From NCBI RefSeq assembly GCF_017848645.1, contig NZ_JAFEIF010000019.1, positions 1 through 40,706 of the forward strand: a stretch of 40,706 nucleotides of DNA, given 5' to 3'. Below are positions 12,381 through 20,735 of the stretch, one piece after another (the stretch's first letter is position 1; each line of letters opens with the position of its first letter). The stretch comes from Limnohabitans sp. (GTDB lineage Bacteria; Pseudomonadota; Gammaproteobacteria; Burkholderiales; Burkholderiaceae_C). The notes under the pieces were generated by a model, which did no database searches, was not told the DNA's origin, and was given only the letters and a program-made list of their open reading frames with translations. A program made the translations under genes and the position numbers.

Positions 12381-14213
12381 TCACTTGCCCCAGCTGTCCT
12401 TCAACCCCGTCACCCGGTTAAATACCGGTTTGGCTCCCGCCACATGGTCCAGGCGGTCCGCCACAAAGTAGCCAAAGCGCTCAAACTGAAACTTCTGGTC
12501 CGGCTGCGCCCCGGCCAATGATGGCTCCACATACGCCGTCACCACTTTCAAGCTGTCCGGGTTGAGCGATAGCAAGAAGTCTTTGCCGCCCGCGTCGGGG
12601 TGCGCTTCGGCAAACAGGCGGTCGTACAGGCGCACTTCGGCTTGCACGCCATCGGCCACGCTCACCCAGGTGATGGCGGCTTTGGCTTTGACGCTGTCGG
12701 CGCCGGCGGTGCCGCTCTTGGTGCCGGGGATCACTTTGGCGTGCACCTCTGTTACGCGTCCCGCCGCGTCGCGTGCGCATCCTGTGCATTCGATCACGTA
12801 GCCGCCCTTCAGGCGCACCACGTTGCCAGGGAACAGGCGCTTGTAGCCTTTGGGCGGCACTTCTTCAAAGTCTTCGCGCTCGATCCACACCTCTTTGCCG
12901 ATCAGGAAAGTGCGGTCAGCTGGCGGGGTTTGGCCCTCGGCCACGGCGCTGTGGGGTAGGGCGGGTTGGGTGCAGGCTTCGGTGTGGCCGTCGCTGCCAA
13001 AGGCTTCGGCCCAGTTGCTCAGCACCAGCTTGACGGGGTCGAGCACGGCCATGCCGCGGTGGGCTTTGTTTTCCAGGTCTTCGCGCAGGCACCCTTCGAG
13101 CGTGCTGTAGTCGATCCAGCTGTCGCTCTTGGTCACGCCAATGCGGTCGGCAAACAAGCGCAGGCTCTCGGGCGTGTAGCCACGGCGGCGCAGGCCCGCG
13201 ATGGTTGGCATGCGTGGGTCGTCCCAGCCGCTGACTTTGCCTTCATTGACCAGTTGCGCCAGCTTGCGTTTGCTGGTGATCACATAGGTCAGGTTCAGGC
13301 GGGCAAATTCGTATTGTTTGGGGCTGGGCGCGGCCAGCAGCTTGCATTCGCACAGGCGCTCCATCAGCCAGTCGTAAAACGGGCGCTGGTCTTCAAACTC
13401 CAGCGTGCAGATGCTGTGGGTGATTTGCTCCAGCGCGTCTTCGATGGGGTGGGCGAAGGTGTACATCGGGTAGATGCACCAGGTGTCACCCGTGTGGTGG
13501 TGGGTGGCGCGGCGGATGCGGTAGATGGCCGGGTCGCGCAGGTTGATGTTGGGCGAGGCCATGTCGATCTTGGCGCGCAGCACGGCGGCGCCATCGGCCA
13601 GCTTGCCGTCACGCATTTCGCGGAATCGCGCCAGGTTTTCTGCGACGGTGCGGGTGCGGAAGGGGCTGTCCACGCCGGGTTTGCCAAAGTCGCCCCGGTT
13701 GGCGCGCATGTCTTCGGCGCTTTGTTCGTCCACATAGGCGTAGCCGGCTTCGATCAGCGCTTCGGCTGCGCGGTACATGAAATCGAAGTAGTCGCTGGCC
13801 TGGTAGGGCGCAGCACTTCCGGCGGCTTGGCCGAGTTGGGCCCAGTCAAAACCGAGCCATTTCACGGCGTCGATGATGCTGTTGACGTATTCGGTGTCTT
13901 CTTTTTCGGGGTTGGTGTCGTCAAAGCGCAGGTGGCACACGCCGCCGTATTCCTTGGCCAGCCCAAAGTTGATGCAGATGCTTTTGGCGTGGCCCACATG
14001 CAGGTAGCCGTTGGGCTCGGGCGGAAAGCGGGTGCGGATCTTGGCCGGATCGGGTTGACCTGCGGCGTGGTGCGCGGCGTCTCCCGGGCTGCCTGCCCAG
14101 CGGCGGCTGGCGTAGGTGCCGTGTTCCAGGTCTTTTTCGATGATTTGGCGCAGGAAGTTGCTGACTTTGTGGTCGGCGTTGTTGTCTGGGGCGGTGGGGG
14201 TGGTCATAGCCAT
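12381..14213 (-). CDS. glnS: Glutaminyl-tRNA synthetase
   Basis: About 610 residues from the ATG at 14213 (or 608 from 14207); the longer frame to 14354 has no matching N terminus. Class I signatures are present: FPPEPNGYLHVGHAKSI with the HIGH-type motif, and VITSKRKLAQLV as the KMSKS counterpart. The anticodon-binding beta-barrel domains fill the C-terminal third and end GAKPVFNRVTGLKDSWGK. It charges tRNA-Gln with glutamine. The catalytic and anticodon-binding parts look intact. Part of its 3' end is duplicated at 11974-12150. Confidence 0.96.
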   Translation of the reverse strand: MAMTTPTAPDNNADHKVSNFLRQIIEKDLEHGTYASRRWAGSPGDAAHHAAGQPDPAKIRTRFPPEPNGYLHVGHAKSICINFGLAKEYGGVCHLRFDDTNPEKEDTEYVNSIIDAVKWLGFDWAQLGQAAGSAAPYQASDYFDFMYRAAEALIEAGYAYVDEQSAEDMRANRGDFGKPGVDSPFRTRTVAENLARFREMRDGKLADGAAVLRAKIDMASPNINLRDPAIYRIRRATHHHTGDTWCIYPMYTFAHPIEDALEQITHSICTLEFEDQRPFYDWLMERLCECKLLAAPSPKQYEFARLNLTYVITSKRKLAQLVNEGKVSGWDDPRMPTIAGLRRRGYTPESLRLFADRIGVTKSDSWIDYSTLEGCLREDLENKAHRGMAVLDPVKLVLSNWAEAFGSDGHTEACTQPALPHSAVAEGQTPPADRTFLIGKEVWIEREDFEEVPPKGYKRLFPGNVVRLKGGYVIECTGCARDAAGRVTEVHAKVIPGTKSGTAGADSVKAKAAITWVSVADGVQAEVRLYDRLFAEAHPDAGGKDFLLSLNPDSLKVVTAYVEPSLAGAQPDQKFQFERFGYFVADRLDHVAGAKPVFNRVTGLKDSWGK

Positions 14214-14369
14214 TGATTTTAGGGGCTGGCGCGTGCCCCGGCGGGTGGCGCACGTTACGAATCGACACGACTGTAAAGCCCTGACGGTGCACCAAAGCCC
14301 GGGCTGTCGCGCTAAAGGGGCAGGGAGCCTGCTTTCAAGAAAAGCCAACGTCACCAGAGGAACTTTGTC

Positions 14370-14810
14370 ATGCTTTTTCCGTTCAAGTCGTCGTTTTCAA
14401 GGCCATTGGCCTGGCTCGGGCTGTTGGGGCTGGCTTTGATGCAGGGGGGCTGCGCGCACCCGGTGTTTGTGGAGCCGTCGGTGTCGGTGCATTCGCGCAT
14501 CGGCCATGCCCCGGTTTATGGTCATGTGGGCGTGCCTGGTCCGGTCTATTACGCACCGCCCCGTGTGATTTATGCCCCGCCGCCGCGTGTGGTGGTTGTG
14601 CCTCAGGTTCATGTCCCCCGGGTTCATGTGCCTCGTGTTCATGAGCCTCGGGATCATGTGCCCCGGGCGCGTCCTCCTGCGCAAATTTGGAGCCACGAGC
14701 ACGACCGTGGGCAGCGTGGCCAAGAGCGCAGGCAGTTGCGCGAGGAGGAGCGGGAGCGCGGTGGTTGGCGTGGGAAGCGTGATCAGCGCGATCAGTGGCA
14801 GCGGCACTGA
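14370..14810 (+). CDS. Putative lipoprotein with VHVPR repeats and charged tail
   Basis: 146 residues. A lipoprotein signal ends at LMQGGC (cysteine about 28). The middle is rich in Pro, Val, His and Tyr, with PGPVYYAPPRVIYAPPPRVV, and then tandem units of VHVPR/VHEPR. The last 40 residues are strongly charged (ERRQLREEERERGG). AGAGGAAC lies at ribosome-site distance from the start. Such YAPP-type repeats occur in many beta-proteobacterial surface lipoproteins of unknown role. It faces glnS divergently and the DUF799 gene convergently. Confidence 0.75.
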   Translation: MLFPFKSSFSRPLAWLGLLGLALMQGGCAHPVFVEPSVSVHSRIGHAPVYGHVGVPGPVYYAPPRVIYAPPPRVVVVPQVHVPRVHVPRVHEPRDHVPRARPPAQIWSHEHDRGQRGQERRQLREEERERGGWRGKRDQRDQWQRH

Positions 14811-14820
14811 GCTGCTGCGT

Positions 14821-15501
14821 TCAGCGGGGTTTGGCCGCGTCTTCTTGTTTGTAGAGCGGTGAGCGTGGGCCGTACAACAGGCCATGGGGCCGCCCGGCGC
14901 GCAGCAGGCGCTGGCTGGTCACGCCGGCCATGGGGTGGCTGTGGTCGGTGACGGTGCCCACGATTTGCCTGACAAGGGCGCTGACCAGCAGCACGGCCAG
15001 GCCGCCTTGGCTTTGGTTTTGTTGCTCGGCGCTGCTGGCCGATGCGTTGCCGGTCCAGAGCACGGCGTTGGTTTTGAGGTCCACCAGGCGGGCTTCGGCC
15101 GAGACGGTGGTTTGGCTGTCGACCACTTTGTACACGGTGCCGTAGCGTGTCATGGTGATGTAGAGCGCGGCGTCGGCCCCAAAAATCTCGTGCAGTTTGG
15201 CCGTGGGCAGGGCGTGGGCGTCGTTGGCTTGTGTGATGCCGTTTTCTTTCAGGGTCTCGTCCACCAGTGAGACGGGCAAGACGTAGTAGCCCGATTCGGC
15301 CAGCGGTAAGGTGACCTGCGACAGCATGCTGTAGGGCGCGCGAATTTCCGGCGTTTTGTTCACCGGGGGCAGCACCAGGATGGATTTGGGGTCGCTGGCT
15401 TTGAACTGGGTGTAATCAAACGGAACCGGGGGCTTGGTGGCGCAGCCGCTCAAGATGAGCACGGCCATGGCCGGGGCCAGGAATGGGAGGAAAGGCTTCA
15501 T
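14821..15501 (-). CDS. DUF799 (GNA1162-type) lipoprotein
   Basis: 226 residues. The lipobox is LILSGC after a 20-residue signal. The body matches DUF799: SILVLPPVNKTPEIRAPYSM, then DAALYITMTRYGTVYKV, and a glycine-rich segment GLAVLLVSALVRQIVGT. It is the third gene of the CsgG-DUF4810-DUF799 operon known from Neisseria (NMB1164-1162). A GTG at 15519 overlaps the DUF4810 stop and would add six residues; I chose the ATG for its clean signal peptide. An outer-membrane role with the CsgG-like partner is inferred. Confidence 0.85.
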   Translation of the reverse strand: MKPFLPFLAPAMAVLILSGCATKPPVPFDYTQFKASDPKSILVLPPVNKTPEIRAPYSMLSQVTLPLAESGYYVLPVSLVDETLKENGITQANDAHALPTAKLHEIFGADAALYITMTRYGTVYKVVDSQTTVSAEARLVDLKTNAVLWTGNASASSAEQQNQSQGGLAVLLVSALVRQIVGTVTDHSHPMAGVTSQRLLRAGRPHGLLYGPRSPLYKQEDAAKPR

Positions 15502-15515
15502 GGACGGGGGCGAGC

Positions 15516-15920
15516 TCACTTGGATTTGAATTTGCGCAGCAAGAAATCCACGAAGGTCTGGGATTCAGGGAATTGCTGTTTTTCGGCTTCGAGGTTTTGC
15601 TGAAAGCGCGCCAGGTCGCCCTGTTTGCCATAAAGCAAGCCCAGGTGGGCCATGAAGCCGGGGGGCGTGGCCTGGCCTGCAGCGCGGATTTTCTGCAGGT
15701 CGTCTTCCATGCGTTTGGCCTGGGTGTCCGGGCTTTCGCGGTCTTGGCGGAAGAAAGTGTCCAGGTTTTGCTCAAAACCGTGCCAGCCGTAGAGCGGGGG
15801 CGTGGCTTTGTTGGCGCAGCCGCCCAAACTCAAGGCCAAGGCCAGCAGCGCCACTTTGGCGGCGGTGCGGCTGGGCTGACGGCTTGGGGTGTGGCTGTTG
15901 GCGCGGGCGGCCGGGCTCAT
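15516..15920 (-). CDS. DUF4810 lipoprotein
   Basis: 134 residues from the ATG at 15920, which overlaps the upstream stop as ATGA. The lipobox is LSLGGC; before it lies a longer than usual N-terminal arm. The mature part carries LYGWHGFEQNLDTFFR and the helical MAHLGLLYGKQGDLARFQQN, typical of DUF4810. Its usual neighbours, CsgG-like before and DUF799 after, are both present in the normal order. Confidence 0.87.
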   Translation of the reverse strand: MSPAARANSHTPSRQPSRTAAKVALLALALSLGGCANKATPPLYGWHGFEQNLDTFFRQDRESPDTQAKRMEDDLQKIRAAGQATPPGFMAHLGLLYGKQGDLARFQQNLEAEKQQFPESQTFVDFLLRKFKSK

Positions 15921-16579
15921 GGCGTAGGACGCCATGCGCCGCTGTCGATGCCGCTGACCAGGTTGTTCACCGCGTCGCGGATGGCCAGGTCGAGCACTTT
16001 GCCGTTGAGCGTGGCGTCGTAACCGGCGGTGCTGCCAAAGCCAATGACTTCGCGCTCGGACAGGCTGTATTCGCCCGCGCCTTGCGAGGAGTACACCACC
16101 TCAGAGGTGAGGGTGTTGACGATGTTGAGGTTGACTTTGGCGTAGGCCACTTGGGTTTTGCCACGGCCCAGGATGCCAAACAGCTGGCGGTCACCGACGT
16201 CTTTGCGGCCAAATTCGGTCACGTCACCCGTGACCACATAGTCAGCGCCTTGGATGTTTTGGTTTTGTTTTTTGAGTGCGGCTTCTTGCTTGATCTCGGA
16301 CATGACGCTGCGGTCGAGGACGCTGAAGCGCTGCGATTGCTGCAGGTGGGTGACCAAGATCGTTTGTGCCTGGCTGCCCATGCGGTCTTCGTTGTTGGAG
16401 AAGACGCCGCGCATGAACGAGGAGCGGTTGTCAAACTTGCCCACCGAAACAGGCACGCGGGGGCCGACTTGGGGCCGTGCGGCCGATTCGACTTTTTGGA
16501 CGGGCAGGGTGCGCGAGCCTTCTTGCACGCAGGCGCTCAAGGTCACGGTGGCCAAAGAGATGAGAAGCAGCTTTTTCAT
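15917..16579 (-). CDS. CsgG/HfaB-family lipoprotein
   Basis: 220 residues. The signal ends at the lipobox LSAC (cysteine 17). CsgG-type blocks follow: VSVGKFDNRSSFMRGVFSNN, ADYVVTGDVTEFGRK, and LNIVNTLTSEVVYSSQGAGE. CsgG forms the outer-membrane pore for curli, and HfaB is part of a holdfast anchor. No curli subunit genes are nearby, so it belongs to the CsgG-DUF4810-DUF799 group, whose role is less clear. No strong ribosome site was seen. It begins the three-gene operon. Confidence 0.88.
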   Translation of the reverse strand: MKKLLLISLATVTLSACVQEGSRTLPVQKVESAARPQVGPRVPVSVGKFDNRSSFMRGVFSNNEDRMGSQAQTILVTHLQQSQRFSVLDRSVMSEIKQEAALKKQNQNIQGADYVVTGDVTEFGRKDVGDRQLFGILGRGKTQVAYAKVNLNIVNTLTSEVVYSSQGAGEYSLSEREVIGFGSTAGYDATLNGKVLDLAIRDAVNNLVSGIDSGAWRPTP

Positions 16580-16738
16580 GGGAACTGAGGGCTTGAAAAA
16601 GTGGCCATTTTAGGTTTTAAAGTCCATGAATTGCGGCTTCTTGTATTCAAATGTTACCCAGCTGAAGGCTGTACGACGACAGGAAATTGGACGTATTGAA
16701 GCCCGTGTTTCAAGGCGTGTTTCAGGGCCTGTGTTGTT

Positions 16739-17254
16739 TCAGGGCCGCTGGCGCAGCACCATCTCGTCGCGCCGGATTTCCACGTCAAAGTGTTTCAAAA
16801 ACGCCTGGCCCAGCAGCGCTTGTTCGGGTGGCATGCCGCTCAGGCCCACGGTGATGCTGGTGTCGTTGAGCACCAGGTGCCCCGCCCGCACGGGCACGCT
16901 GCGCACCAGTTGGCCCGGGCGCTGGCCGTTGGCGGTGCTCAAGGTAATGCTCTGGCCCGCAGGCAGCCCGGCCTGGGTGGCCAGCGCTTGGCTCACGCTG
17001 ACATGGCTGGCCCCGGTGTCCACCAAAAAGCGCACGGGCTGTCGGTTGACTTCGCCCTCGACATGAAAATGCCCGTCGCGCTGGCGCGGAATGACCAAAT
17101 CGCCCGAGCTGAGTGCATAGGGCTTGAGGCTGGCCTGGCGGTTTTGCTCCATGCGATCAAATACCAGATACAACACCCCGGCCACAGCCAGCCACACGGC
17201 GGCGATGGCGAACGCGCCGAGGCGGGCGGTTTTGTGAAGATTGGGCTGTGACAC
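16739..17254 (-). CDS. Membrane-anchored retropepsin-like aspartic protease
   Basis: 171 residues from a GTG at 17254 (MSQPNLHKTA); a GTG at 17368 is possible but adds an unusual N terminus. One transmembrane helix spans about 14-33 (AIAAVWLAVAGVLYLVF). The catalytic motif is FLVDTGASHVSVS (about 74-86), and the C-terminal flap region ends LLGQAFLKHFDVEIRRDEMV. This fits the TIGR02281 clan AA group, predicted to be active as a dimer on the periplasmic side. The yjjJ-type gene lies directly upstream. Confidence 0.84.
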   Translation of the reverse strand: MSQPNLHKTARLGAFAIAAVWLAVAGVLYLVFDRMEQNRQASLKPYALSSGDLVIPRQRDGHFHVEGEVNRQPVRFLVDTGASHVSVSQALATQAGLPAGQSITLSTANGQRPGQLVRSVPVRAGHLVLNDTSITVGLSGMPPEQALLGQAFLKHFDVEIRRDEMVLRQRP

Positions 17255-17368
17255 GTCAAGCAATGTACCTGCCCCAACGATTGGGTTCGAGATACCGTTT
17301 AGGCGAAAGGGGGAATTCGTTGGGTTGAGGCCGATGGGCGGTGTTGACTGAGCTTGCTTTTTGCGCAC

Positions 17369-18688
17369 TCATGCGGTGTGTGAGAGCGCCAGTTCGCGAA
17401 ATTCAGGGCTGATGCGCTCGTCAGCGGCGGCGCGCAGCCAAAAGCGGCGTGCCAAGGCTTGGGCGGTGGGCCACACGCCCAACGTGTGCTCGTTCGGGCG
17501 CGGTGTTTGGATGTGCCATTCGCGTGGCACCACTTCGCCTGCCACGGGCGCGTAGAGCATGGGGAGCATGTCGTACGCGGGCGCGAGTTGCCAGCGGTTG
17601 TCATGCAGCAGCAGCGAGACGTTGCCGTGGTGGCGGTCGTTGTTGGCGATGAGCGCGCCATACGCATCGAGCAGGCAAAGCGTTTGCACGTCTGATGGGT
17701 TCAAGCGTTCGGAGCCGGCACGGTGCGTTAGCGCCGCCAGAGCAGACCATTGGTTGCCCAAGCCCACATAACGTGCGTCATAGGCTTCCAATGACACCAT
17801 GCCCACGCGGCCGCCCTGGGCTGTACGGTCAAAGCGTTGACTTTGCAAGAACACCCGCCCGCCTGCCAAAACGATCTCAGTGTGCGCTGCGGCCACGCCT
17901 GCCTCGCTCAGGGTTTGCAAGGCCAGCGCTTCGCACACCAGCAAATCTCGCCAACGTTGGGCTGCTGGGTTGTCGCCCGTGGGCGAAAACTTCACGATCA
18001 CCGGGTGCCCGCCCACCACCGCAGTGAACTTGGGTTGTTCGCCGCCTGCGCTGGAGCCGTTCAGGGCTTGCCCCAAGGCTTGCTCGGCCAGCGCTGGGTA
18101 TTGGCGCTGGGGCTCCGTCACCACTGTTGCAGTGCTGCGCAGCGGCGAAGCCAAGCCCCAAAAACGCTGCAACGAGGCGCTGCCAAGGAGCAGGTTACCG
18201 GGCAGGTCTTCGCCCGCTTGACAAAGGGCGCGCAAGATGTGTTCGTCGTTCCAGTGGCCGATCTGTGGCGGCAATTGCAAAGCAGCGTGGATCTGCACAA
18301 AGGCGCGGCCCAAAAAGCCTTGTGGTCGGGCGTCGTACACGAACCAGGGCAGGTTGATGTGGTGTTCGCTGTGACCGTGGTTTTTGTCGTTTTCTTCCAT
18401 CCAAAAAGTACCGCCGCTCAAGGGGTACAAGGTGCCAAAGGCGCGCACGGTGCCATCGCCCTGCACCTCATGCACCACGACTTGCGTGCCCACGCCCGAC
18501 ACCTCTCGCGGCAGGAGGTAGCGCTGTGAACGCGCTGCCCCCACCTTGACCACCCGCCCATCGGCCACCAGTGGTGCAAGCCAACGCGATACCGTGGCTT
18601 GGCTGGCGTTCAAGGCTTGTTGCAGTTGGACGCTGCTGGCGTGCCCGCCCAAGCGGCGCAGCGTTTGTGGCAATTGCGCTTCCGTCAT
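17369..18688 (-). CDS. yjjJ: HipA-family kinase, YjjJ/HipH type
   Basis: 439 residues, the size of E. coli YjjJ (HipH). An N-terminal winged helix (about 10-60, ALNASQATVSRWLAPLVADG) replaces the separate HipB antitoxin. The kinase part has SSAGGEQPKF (phosphate loop), VIVKFSP with the ATP lysine, the catalytic NNDRHHGN and APAYDMLP with the metal-binding aspartate. Family knowledge: HipA kinases phosphorylate aminoacyl-tRNA synthetases; YjjJ/HipH has toxic activity of debated mechanism. All key residues are present. The AT-rich upstream region has two TATCC half-sites in the same direction. Confidence 0.87.
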   Translation of the reverse strand: MTEAQLPQTLRRLGGHASSVQLQQALNASQATVSRWLAPLVADGRVVKVGAARSQRYLLPREVSGVGTQVVVHEVQGDGTVRAFGTLYPLSGGTFWMEENDKNHGHSEHHINLPWFVYDARPQGFLGRAFVQIHAALQLPPQIGHWNDEHILRALCQAGEDLPGNLLLGSASLQRFWGLASPLRSTATVVTEPQRQYPALAEQALGQALNGSSAGGEQPKFTAVVGGHPVIVKFSPTGDNPAAQRWRDLLVCEALALQTLSEAGVAAAHTEIVLAGGRVFLQSQRFDRTAQGGRVGMVSLEAYDARYVGLGNQWSALAALTHRAGSERLNPSDVQTLCLLDAYGALIANNDRHHGNVSLLLHDNRWQLAPAYDMLPMLYAPVAGEVVPREWHIQTPRPNEHTLGVWPTAQALARRFWLRAAADERISPEFRELALSHTA

Positions 18689-18791
18689 GAATAGATACTT
18701 GAATGGATAAAATTCATATTATTCAACGGTTTTAATGGGATAAGCGATTTTTTCGTGAATAAATAAAAGGTTCCTGAGAACCGGCGTCAGT

Positions 18792-19604
18792 TCACATGGC
18801 CTTGAACAAATGCGCGTAAAGGCGGCTCACGGCCAGCCGATCGGGCAAGCCTTTCAGGCGCAAACTCAAACGCCCTGATTCGTCGCGGGTGACCGATTCG
18901 ATGGCCGTGGCGCGCACCACAGAGCCTCGGTGGATTTGCCAGAACACTTGTGCATCGAGCCGCTGCATGAGTTCTTTGAGCGGGGTGCGCAGCAGCACTT
19001 CTGTGCCGTCGGTGGTGAACACGCGAACGTATTTGTCGGCTGCTTCCAGGTGCAGGACATCGGTCACCGGCACCATGCGCAGCTGGTTGCCCACGCTGGC
19101 TTGCAGCAGTTGCAAGGGAGCGTCGGGTTTGGCGGCTTCGGTGGACGCGCTCAGCAAGGCGCGCAGTTGTTGGAGCACCGGGTCCAGTTGTTCGCTGGTT
19201 TGGGGGCCGGGCTGGCGCTGGCGCAGGCCGTTTTGCAGCCGCGCCACGGTTTGGGCCAGCCGGTCGGCGCGCACGGGCTTGAGCACGTAGTCCACCGCTT
19301 GCGCGTCAAACGCGGCAATGGCGTATTGGTCATAGGCGGTCACAAACACCAGCAGCGGAAAAGTGTGAGTTTCGGGCCATTCTTCGGCCAGTTCGGCGGC
19401 GGCCTCCAGCCCGGTTTGGCCGGGCATGCGGATGTCAAAAAACAGCACATCGGGGCGGTGTTGCAGCGCCAGTTGCACGGCGCTCAGCCCGTCGCCCGCA
19501 ATGGCCAGCACACGCAGCGCGGGCCACAGGGCGCGCAATTCGTTCGCCAGGGTTTGCGCCAGCAGGGGCTCGTCTTCGGCGATCAGGGCGGTGGGAGTGT
19601 TCAT
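18792..19604 (-). CDS. LytR/AlgR-type response regulator
   Basis: 270 residues. The receiver domain (about 5-125) has the acidic pair in IAEDEPL, the phospho-acceptor aspartate in VLFFDIRMPGQTGLE and the lysine in DYVLKPVRADR. The C-terminal LytTR DNA-binding domain (about 165-268) has VTDVLHLEAADKYVRVFTTD and FWQIHRGSVV. It starts inside the kinase stop codon (ATGA overlap), so the two are coupled. Targets are not evident from the sequence. Confidence 0.93.
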   Translation of the reverse strand: MNTPTALIAEDEPLLAQTLANELRALWPALRVLAIAGDGLSAVQLALQHRPDVLFFDIRMPGQTGLEAAAELAEEWPETHTFPLLVFVTAYDQYAIAAFDAQAVDYVLKPVRADRLAQTVARLQNGLRQRQPGPQTSEQLDPVLQQLRALLSASTEAAKPDAPLQLLQASVGNQLRMVPVTDVLHLEAADKYVRVFTTDGTEVLLRTPLKELMQRLDAQVFWQIHRGSVVRATAIESVTRDESGRLSLRLKGLPDRLAVSRLYAHLFKAM

Positions 19605-20728
19605 GCGGTGGGAGTTGTGAAACGCAATGTCAGCACCACGCAAGTGCCGCCCGTGGGCAAGGGGCTGATGTGCATGCCCGCGCGTGGGCCATACAGGGTG
19701 TGCAGGCGCTGGCGCACATGGCTCAGGCCCCAAGAGGGTCCGGTTTGTGCGCCGTCTGCCTGCAGCGGGCGTGCTGCATCGGTCAGCGCCAGTTCGCTGA
19801 TGCCGCTGCCGTTGTCGCGCACCGTCAGCAGCAGCTGCGCACCTTCGGCGCGGGCCTGCACCTCGATGCGGCCGCCGCTGACCTGGGGCTCCAGGCCGTG
19901 GCGAATGGCGTTTTCCACCAGCGGCTGCAGGATGAAGCGCGGCACGGACGCTGTGGCCAATGCGGGTGGTAAGTCCAGCTCAAACGCCATGCGTGGCCCC
20001 ATGCGGATCGCCATCAGGCTCAGGTAATCGCCCAGACGAGAGAACTCGTCGCCCAGCGGGTGCAGCGCTTGGTACATCGGCAGTCGCGTGGCTTGCAGCG
20101 TGGTGCGCAGGTAGTCGTTCAGGTGGTCGAGCATGGCGTGGGCGCGTGCCGTGTCTTGGCCGATCAAGGCCCGCAAATGCGCCAGCGTGTTGAACAGCAT
20201 GTGCGGCTCCAGCTGCGACTGCAGCAGCATGAGCTGGGCCTGTGTCACCTCGTTGGCCAGCGATTCGGCTTTGCCGCGTTGGCTGAAATACGCGACGAAG
20301 GCGACGCTGATGGCGAGGGCGCTGACCATCAGGCCCAAAAAGCGGTTGCGATTGAGGTACCACAACTCCCAAGTGGACTTGCCTGAATAAGAGTCGCCCA
20401 CCAGCGTGCCCAGCACATAGCCCAGCGGAATGCCCACCAACAGCATGAGCATGGCGGGCAGCGCAGGCGGCCAGTAGTAGGGCGCGGGTGAGTGCAGCAG
20501 GCGCTTGAAGGCAAAGCGCGGCACATCGGTCAGCAGCCAAATGAAGGTGGAGATGGCGTAGGCGTAGACCATCGAGACATCGATGGCGCTGGGATGTCCT
20601 TTGGCCACGTTGCCGTTCCAGGTGGCCAAGCCGATCAGCAAAGCCACGCCCCACACGATCAGTAAGCGCTGGAGCATGGGGCGACGGTGCTGGGGCGGGA
20701 GCCAGGCAAGAAGGGCGTTGGTGTTCAT
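19601..20728 (-). CDS. LytS/YehU-type sensor histidine kinase
   Basis: 375 residues from the ATG at 20728. Four transmembrane helices occupy about 20-155. The His_kinase domain (PF06580) has QSQLEPHMLFNTLAHLRALI with the phospho-acceptor histidine. The ATPase domain follows with PLVENAIRHGLEP (N box) and VRDNGSGI (G1 box), then WGLSHVRQRL. No sensory domain is present outside the membrane part, so it probably senses through the membrane helices. It pairs with the response regulator downstream. Confidence 0.92.
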   Translation of the reverse strand: MNTNALLAWLPPQHRRPMLQRLLIVWGVALLIGLATWNGNVAKGHPSAIDVSMVYAYAISTFIWLLTDVPRFAFKRLLHSPAPYYWPPALPAMLMLLVGIPLGYVLGTLVGDSYSGKSTWELWYLNRNRFLGLMVSALAISVAFVAYFSQRGKAESLANEVTQAQLMLLQSQLEPHMLFNTLAHLRALIGQDTARAHAMLDHLNDYLRTTLQATRLPMYQALHPLGDEFSRLGDYLSLMAIRMGPRMAFELDLPPALATASVPRFILQPLVENAIRHGLEPQVSGGRIEVQARAEGAQLLLTVRDNGSGISELALTDAARPLQADGAQTGPSWGLSHVRQRLHTLYGPRAGMHISPLPTGGTCVVLTLRFTTPTA

Positions 20729-20735
20729 GGCTGAT

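Noticed and set aside
14605..14670. CRISPR-like short repeats in the lipoprotein gene
   Set aside because: The repeats are in frame, code for VHVPR-type units and have no spacers.
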